From Heliopora coerulea (lineage: Eukaryota; Cnidaria; Anthozoa; Scleralcyonacea; Helioporidae), in assembly GCA_030142905.1 (NCBI GenBank), contig JASJOG010000159.1, positions 62,001-126,000 of the forward strand: a stretch of DNA of 64,000 nt, given 5' to 3'. The notes beneath the pieces were generated by a model. The model searched no databases. It saw nothing but the letters and a program-made list of their open reading frames with translations, and had not been told where the DNA came from. Below, in pieces: positions 57,374-64,000 of the stretch (within the stretch, counting starts at the first letter, position 1; every line of letters begins with the position of its first letter). The position numbers and the translations under genes are program-made.

Positions 57374-58316
57374 TTCCCTTTTCTACATTGATATGTGTAA
57401 TTTGATTCCTTTGGTGAGGTGTAACGTGAGCGGTTTAACCTTAAGCATCTTTTGTTGATCAGTCTTGGGTGATCAACAAAATACTTTTATCGGCATTTTA
57501 CCGACCAGTAAATGTTTTCCCTACCAAATCCCTGTCTTGTTTATACCTCTCATTCATCACATTATTTATAATCAACCAATCGAATTACTATCCGGAGTCT
57601 GACTCCCCAAAGCCCCCAAACATTTCGTACGGCCGCGCTAAGAAGCCGGACGGAATCTGGCGATGAGAGTGCTACGACTTCTAAACTTGGTGATGAAGAG
57701 AAGTAAGATTAATAAAACAGGTTTCCAGCTTCGGATGGTACTATCCAATCGGTGCTTATTCAATGTAACAGGTTTTTTGAGGCAGTTATTGACATAAACT
57801 GAAGGATTAATGTGAGCGCGATTTACTAACACTTACAGGATGGTTCTGAAACCACGGCTGTTTAAAAAGGGAATATATTTGTTTTATTTCGGACAATTCC
57901 AATGTCTGCGACGCTTTATTTGTATCAGTTACTTAGATATGAATGACATAAACCTACATGAGACAGCTTCGAAGGTACGTTTAACAATTATTCAGCAAAC
58001 TGGAAGTGAATAATTGTTTTAGCATATACCTCAGTAACACAATTGTTTCATATATGTAATATTTATAAACCGAGCAGGAGTGCTTTATCGGGATTTAAAA
58101 TACGAGGCGATAGCAGAGTGTTTTAGATCCGGTAAAGCACGAACTGCGAGTTTTTTAAACGTCTTATGAAATTTACCTCTTAATACGCTAATTCGCGGAG
58201 AAAGTTTGGAAATTCATCTTTCGTATGCCGAAAAAATTGAACTTCTTCTTCACATATAAAGGCATATGTATCTTTATCACATATAGAATTTTTAATGAAT
58301 GTTATAAATATATATA

Positions 58317-58526
58317 CAGGGTCCACCAAAAAAATATATACACACTTCAGGAAAAGAAAAACGTGTATAAATATTTTAATACTAAATTTATTCCGATATT
58401 ACGAAATTAATACAAGTTACCTTTGGCCTCTACAATTACAAGAGGTGCTCATATTTGATCAAACTTCGAAGAAGATCCATAGATGGCAACTGTTAATGTG
58501 TGTTTACATGTTTTTGGCTGACCCTG
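58317..58526. mobile_element. Tc1/mariner-like MITE
   Basis: A 210-bp element with imperfect inverted ends: CAGGGTCCACCAAAAA at the left and TTTTTGGCTGACCCTG at the right. The similarity extends into a TATACACAC/GTGTGTTTACA segment, about 29 bases in all. It sits in TA-rich DNA as expected for TA-targeting elements. The 3' TA is CA here, so the duplication is mutated. Confidence 0.65.
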
Positions 58527-59815
58527 CATATATATATATATATATTAGTATAAATATAAATATATTTAAAAATTTCTAAAATGATTTTACGGGAGGTTGA
58601 GTTGTGGTCCGCTCGTAATGGAAAGAATTTATCGCTAAAAAATAAAAGAAATACAAACTTCTAAATACTAAAATACCACATTTTGGGCCTTTTTTGATTG
58701 TCTGGCACAGCGGCGTTGTTCATTAAAAAGAAAAAATAAACAACTTTAATTCATAACCGAAACCCGCGGAAATTGCCAGAAAGTTACTGGGGGTGCCAAA
58801 ATTTAAAATTTCCTGGGGAAGCATGTCCCGGAGCCACTTAGGGCGTCCAGTTTATCTCCCATGCAGCATGAGTGCTTATCTGAGAATTTTAGTAGCCGTA
58901 TCCTATTGGTTTGAATTGTGAAGAACAGTCACTTTTTATTCATAATTTTCTTTTAACAAAGGCTTCCATTTTCTTTGTAAAGTGAAGGGCCACTGTTAAA
59001 CTCTTTTGAAATGTTTGATAACGGAGTTATTAAAGGAAAGCTACTATGTTTTGTTTTTACCATCAAAGTCGCTTCCTGACTCATACCCCAATACTCGGCC
59101 TCCGGAGCTGCGTCCTTTTTTGTCGTGTCGGTGAGAGCCTGGTGATTTTCTTATCAGCACAGCTGGTTGTTGTTGACTCCAATATTTCTTAATTCACTTT
59201 TCTCTCTTCTTCCTTTTCTTTTCCAACTTCTTCATGCAGACGGAAAGTTTGAATATGTACGTTGGTAACGATAGTCAGGAGGAGATCAAGCTAAAGCGAA
59301 GCCCTGGGCCAATGTGTCCTGCGGGGCCACACGAATCTACTAATCATTATATCACAAAATTACAGCAGATTTGAAATTTTTTAATATCCTGTACGAACGT
59401 TGTTGAACCTTCAAGACACTTGCATGTCCAAGTAACTATTACAGTGTTGAACACAATGTACAGATTGCAAGGAATGAAGTAGATTAGCGAGGCCAGCAGA
59501 TGTTGCATGAAAAGAGAACAGTAGTTACAGATGAAGAAGCAGCGTGCCTGACGTAACGCAAGGGGCGGGACCTCCTAACAATCCGACAAGCGCGGGGCCC
59601 TGGACCATGGCTCACTTGACCAATGGGTTAATCCGCACTTGACAATGACAAAGAAAAAATGTAAAAAAGCTATTTAAGATACAGAAACTATCAGCACGCG
59701 TGATAAACTGGTGTTTCTAACTAGGGCATCAGATTTATGATGTATTATATGTACTGAAATAAATCCGGACTAAACAAAGGCTAACGTGAATAAATGATGA
59801 TAACGATGACAAATG

Positions 59816-60315
59816 GATTCCCATGATTGGATACTGTTATTCAAACATGCAGGATGTTGTGAAACTTGAGAAAAGCGTGAAAAATCACGAGCCGCTAGGC
59901 TAGTATTTTAGTTGTTTGGATCACAGTATCCAAACATGGGAATTCATTTGGTATTTCTTTTATAAAATAACCACGGATGAAAAGCAGCTAACGTAATGAA
60001 CGCAATGATAAAGTCTGCAATTCTTCGAAAAATCGTCAACTACAAATCAGAGCCAAGTTTAAGAAAATGGAATCCTTGTCATCAAGGCGAAGCCACATCA
60101 ACGAGGTGACAATGAGGAAAAAGAAGCGAGTTTTTTTAAAGGTATTTAAGAGTCAAGCAACGCGCCAAGTGTTTGAATCACAATATTCAAACACGCGAAT
60201 ACTATTACGTGTTTCTTTTATGAAATAATAAAACTGAACGGCCAAAACAAACTTCAGTATATTTCGGAAAATTTTCCGTGTTTGGGTACTATTATCCAAA
60301 CACGGGTATAAACCA
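59816..60315. repeat. Two related units with short palindromes
   Basis: Four short palindrome-like segments around a GTTTGGATAC...GTATCCAAAC theme occur near 59822-59852, 59918-59940, 60166-60191 and 60279-60304. The sequence after the second (about 59925-59980) matches that after the third (about 60170-60230), including TTTCTTTTATRAAATAA. This indicates two diverged copies of one element. Confidence 0.55.
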
Positions 60316-60507
60316 ACCAGAGCTCGCGGACGAGTCACGTCATTTTATAATCGATAATGATGATAACCGTCACGCTGATATAGCAGAGAACTCCAGCTTA
60401 GACAAAACTGAAAAGCACCCGGGATTTTTCGTACGAGACTATGCCGCGATTTTATGGCGTCAGTTTGCCATATCATTGATGAATTATATCATCGGATATT
60501 TTTCTCT

Positions 60508-63431
60508 TCAAACGGCATTTCGCCATAGCTTCGCCTTGCTATGATAGTAGTGAAATAAGCCCGGCATTTTAAGATTTTGTACCCCTATGTTGTGCATGAT
60601 TACTCGATCAAGCATGTCCCAATCCTCGCCTCCCCACTGATTGGTAAACTCTTTTTCGTTCATTCCCCCAAATCGAATCCAGTCGGATTTATAAATGGAG
60701 AACAGTCCGTAACCTGCATCCTCCCAGAATCCAACTGCTACATCAGGAGAACCACCACATGCCAAACGCATCAGTATCGGTGCAAAGGCCAATTTACCTT
60801 GAATTGTATGCTGTGGAAATACAATGAATTACATTAACACAAACACATGATTGAAACTTTGGTATATAAAAACTATTCACAACATGGACGGCGGTGCTAA
60901 ATCAGATATACAAGCACTGGTCCAAGGCGAGTGATTGTATTTCCGTTACAACACCGACGCAAATATTGCAAAGTACTTATCGGAAACGAATACACGTTAA
61001 CATTCTGATAATGTTCGATAAAATATGTTAACAATATTCGGAGTTACTGTTGTTTTGTAATTTAAACATTTTTGTTTTTCAAAAGCGGTAAAGATTCCAA
61101 CGATTTAAGTCGAGAGAACAGTACGGAAAATTCACGTAAATCAGTGGTTGTATCACTTGATACAACACTTGCGATTGTATCACATTCACAGTTTGTTTTT
61201 TCTGCACGAAATATCAGTGAGTTTTATCAACTATGCTAACAGTAAGGTTAATATTTATCTTCTCTTTTTTAAAAGTTTTAGCGAATGAGAAACGACAGTT
61301 TTGCTGCTCAGTGAAGAAGTTGTTAAATTCCAAACCAAAGATCCCAAGGAAAGTTGTTAGGATAACTGTCGGCCATTTGCCAATTGAAGTTTGAGAACAC
61401 TTGTGCTGCAGTATCACCCACGGAACAAGAGTTACGGCATTCGTTAGTCCGAATAGGGGATGGTCGTTTATCCAGTCCCCTACGCAATAAAACACGCAAC
61501 CTATTGGGAAAAACTTAACCTAAACTTTGGAGTTTTTTGACAGTTTTCTTTTTTATGATGAACTGATGAACAAGACTGCGTAAGAGACTAAAACTGATGT
61601 ACAAAGTTGCTCTTTACGGTCGGCTGTTTCCCTTCACATTTTGTTAGTCAGTTAGTGCTTTCCAGTCAAGTCAATCTCATCTGTCCGTTAAGTCACATAA
61701 GAATATTTCAATTTTATTAGATACCATCGTAACGATCTCGCCTAACGTAATATTTTTTGCACTTTTTAAAATCAAGTATTATATCTACCTTTCTTACTGT
61801 TTCCATTAAATTCAGGGGCAAATCAAGGTGCAGATCTAACTGGAAGACAATGCTGCTGTTATCCTTGACAGAGGCTGCCGCTTCATTGATCGCGGCCGTC
61901 TTGTGAAACTTACCAGTCTTGTGTATAACTAACAAGGGAAAGAACGCAAAGATCGAGTAAAGAGCTGCAGCCTTGTGTTGGACTCGAAAGACTCAAATAG
62001 ACTCAAATGTCTATAGCATCATATCTGTCTCAGTTACAGGGTTCTTGTGAGGTCATGAAGTTTGGTACCTGCCTCTACACCGTGGTTCGACGGACGTAAA
62101 GTAAAAGTAATTAAAGTGTCTTTATCTATACTGGATAACCTTATTCGCGAGCTAAGTTGTTCTCCACAGCGATCCAGCAAGGGTCACTTCTTATGGGTCC
62201 AGTGTTACCGCAGCACCCGCGGAAAACCTGCGATCCTTGCAGCTAGTAGAAACAAACTGGATCACTCTCTCCTCACATGTGACTAAGGTAACTTTAATCA
62301 GATAACTACATGGAGCCAGAATCGAACCTAAGGGTCCATTTACACGACACGACTATCGTATACGATTTTTCGTTCTGGGGTATGTAATGTTGTCTGAAAG
62401 GCACAATTCCGGCTATCAATTCGCTAACCAATGTAGCAATAGGTGTGTGAGACTATTCAATTAATCGGATACATCAGAACCAACAATCGCATACGACAAT
62501 CATATGAACATGGTCGTCGTATCGTGTAAACCGGCCTTAAATGCTGCTAACACGAGCGATTTTGAGCCTTGCGAATGACATCTTAGAGTATGTATTTAAG
62601 TGACGAGAGCCGCGAGGGCAAGCTACAGCGAATCATGAGCATATATCTTGCCGCATAGACGGTCATGAATCTATTACATACACCAGGATGACAATCGCAA
62701 CGTGGGATTTTGTGCTTTGCGATTGACATGTTGGAGTATGTGTTCAACTGACGAGAGTGTTGAGGACAAACTACATCGAATCATAAGAGGATATCTTGCT
62801 GCACAGACTGTCATGAGTTTATTACATACACCATTATGACAATCGCAACGTGCACTATCACTGTGCCAACCGACAGAACCACCTAAGAAGAGTGCAAGTG
62901 ATGGAAATGTGAGAATTCTCAACTTCTTCATGCCACGTGTCTCCTCCCTTCTCAAACTTTGGCAAGTCGTGTGAATTTGGAGTTCGGAGATGTCTGAATA
63001 TTGACCTTAATCACGAAGCAATATCTTTCTGGAGGTTACCTGTATAGTGCTTTAACGGACAACGTTCGAGATAAATTTCCGTGTCGTTGAACCCGACGTC
63101 CTGACTACCAAAATCAACTATGATGGGATGAATGTTAGAGTCGTCTGTTTGCTCTTGAATATATACCAGGGTATCTATAAAATGACGCAACCAAACACCT
63201 TGGTTCTTTACCGTAACAATGACGTAAACCATGACGTCTGGATCCCATGAGCTTTCACCAGGTTTACAGAGTGTTTTATCTCCCAAGTTCTCCCACACGT
63301 GCTCTGCTATCCTCGCCACTTCTCCGGTTTTAGTGTTAATAACTTCGATATCCAAAAAGAATTGTGTCATGCTAGCATTAAATTTTGCAGCAAATTCTTC
63401 GACCTTTATGATGGACGTCAAAGAATATTCC
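60508..63431 (-). CDS. Beta-1,4-N-acetylgalactosaminyltransferase-like enzyme, partial (last three exons)
   Basis: A Golgi-type glycosyltransferase of the chondroitin GalNAc-transferase/B4GALNT3-4 group, which transfers GalNAc from UDP-GalNAc to glycan acceptors. Exons in gene order: 63040-63431, 61789-61928, 60508-60810, all GT-AG and in phase, giving about 278 C-terminal residues. Exon one opens the GT-A domain (VMVYVIVTVKNQGVWLRHFI ... HPIIVDFGSQD). The second has VIHKTGKFHKTAAINEA and the DXD-like QLDLHLDLPLNLM. The third has KLAFAPILMRLACG, GYGLFSIYKSDWIRFGGMN, the signature WGGEDWDMLDRV and FHYYHSKAKLW before the stop. The acceptor at 63432 implies more exons beyond the window (cytoplasmic tail, anchor, stem). 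B4GALNT3/4 fits the WGGEDW and HYYHSK motifs best; CSGALNACT is the alternative. Confidence 0.85.
62097..62327 (-). repeat. SINE family A, minus-strand copy
   Basis: The reverse complement of the SINE at 14772-15041: TATCCAGTATAGATAAAGACAC tail region at the left, B-box region (GGTTCGATTCTGG on the minus strand) at the right. Its 5' end stops where the MITE at 62328 begins. In the glycosyltransferase intron 61929-63039. Confidence 0.8.
62328..62541. mobile_element. Small MITE with TTTACACGA termini
   Basis: The left end AAGGGTCCATTTACACGACA and the right end CGTATCGTGTAAACCGGCCTT are imperfect inverted repeats of about 25 bases. It abuts, and probably interrupted, a SINE. The related left end at 29131 (AAGGTCTGTTTACAC) shows that this is a family. 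Confidence 0.65.
62560..62860. repeat. Tandem duplication of a ~140-base dispersed repeat
   Basis: Two head-to-tail units, about 62570-62708 and about 62712-62856. Both run GCGAATGACATCTTAGAGTATG (or variant), then GACGAGAG, ATCTTGC, CATAGACGGTCATGA, CATACACCAGGATGACAATC and GCAACGTG. A single related copy is at 29131-29315. Confidence 0.75.
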
Positions 63432-64000
63432 CTAAAACGAATAAAATTAGAATAAAAACAAAACATTGCAGAAGTGAACAGAAAACAAATTCAAAGAAGT
63501 CTTTCGCTAGTAATGAAATGACAATAACTGGTTGACATTACTGGTAATTATCATCATTATTATCATTATTATTATCATCATCATCATTACTATCAGCAAT
63601 CAGACTGACACTAACATCCAAGATGATTTCCAGGGAGACTGGGACTGACGTGCAAAGACCTACATATCCGTCATTTCTGGGAATCCCTGTTAGTTCATAA
63701 ATGACTGGCTAGAGTTAGCCTTCTAGTTTGAGCTCAGAGGTACTTCACTATAATTGTGTCCATTGACCTTCCTAAAGAAGGTCAAAGTGGTACTATGAAG
63801 GCGACTTGCTGTGGGTGGCTTGCTGGGTGGGTCTGTGGCAATCACGTGATAGCCGAATTAATTACGGATACGAGCGAAAAAGTTATGGAAGATGAAGGAA
63901 ACGTTGCGAATTTTGAGTGGAACACGTGGTCGTACGTTCGACGTACGTAGAAGGTTTTGTGAATTTTTTTTGACACAAGATAAGTCTTAGGCCTAGTTCA
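63432..64000. other. Upstream intron of the glycosyltransferase, to window edge
   Basis: Sequence beyond the acceptor of exon 63040-63431. It contains an ATT/ATC trinucleotide run at about 63548-63592 and no recognisable coding exon. The next exon must lie outside the window. Confidence 0.6.

Larger units (their letters stand above)
57374..60507. other. Intergenic stretch with MITEs
   Basis: It contains the mariner-like MITE 58317-58526, the dispersed CCCGGAG repeat near 58795-58855 and the paired palindromic units at 59816-60310. No gene is recognised. The 3' UTR of the glycosyltransferase lies at the right edge. Confidence 0.55.

Noticed and set aside
60278..60544. 88-residue plus-strand frame near the glycosyltransferase end
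   Set aside because: It overlaps the last glycosyltransferase exon antisense and a palindromic repeat; no domain features.
1..64000. CRISPR arrays, operons, bacterial or phage islands
   Set aside because: No spaced identical repeats with unique spacers; genes have spliceosomal introns and animal protein families.

Overview
The window reads as nuclear DNA of an animal, most likely an anthozoan cnidarian (coral or sea-anemone type). It has intron-containing genes with GT-AG junctions, an A+T-rich background, many transposon relics, and a Toll-like receptor and TRIM protein of the kinds common in anthozoans. The species assignment is inference. The protein families come from conserved motifs and from exon phases that join cleanly.

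Genes, left to right. (1) 990-8978 (+): a six-exon calmodulin-like gene with four intact EF-hands and a C-terminal extension. (2) 10142-13084 (-): an intronless 980-residue Toll-like receptor with two LRRCT caps, a membrane segment and a TIR domain. (3) 20659-33214 (-): cytosolic malate dehydrogenase, eight coding exons joining to 334 residues. (4) 36801-43217 (+): translation initiation factor eIF5, nine coding exons joining to 434 residues, head to head with MDH1. (5) 46398-56225 (-): a two-exon TRIM protein whose RING exon lies about 8 kb from the exon for B-boxes, coiled coil, filamin repeat and SPRY-like end. (6) 60508-63431 (-): the last three exons of a beta-1,4-N-acetylgalactosaminyltransferase-type enzyme that continues past the right edge.

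Mobile DNA fills the introns and gaps. The main items are: a 5'-truncated non-LTR retrotransposon (21718-23696) inserted cleanly inside a tRNA-derived SINE within the last MDH1 intron; a second LINE end (about 44979-46080) and a third (about 49920-50310); a Penelope-like element (48811-49802) with long inverted terminal repeats, a 12-bp target duplication, a GIY-YIG endonuclease end and a hammerhead-like motif in each arm; a decayed hAT transposon (about 51200-55599) carrying a 22-copy ~52-bp satellite, inside the TRIM intron; a 329-bp hAT-type MITE with a perfect 8-bp duplication (44505-44833); smaller MITEs near 57130, 58317 and 62328; foldback elements with tRNA-like arms (2926-3455, 25231-25460); and a near-perfect hairpin at the left edge (18-182).

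The genes do not form a pathway or operon. They are independent loci: calcium sensing, innate immune recognition, central metabolism, translation initiation, ubiquitin ligation and glycan synthesis. The most unusual structure is the Penelope-like element with its ribozyme-like arms, followed by the LINE-in-SINE nest and the hAT/satellite composite.
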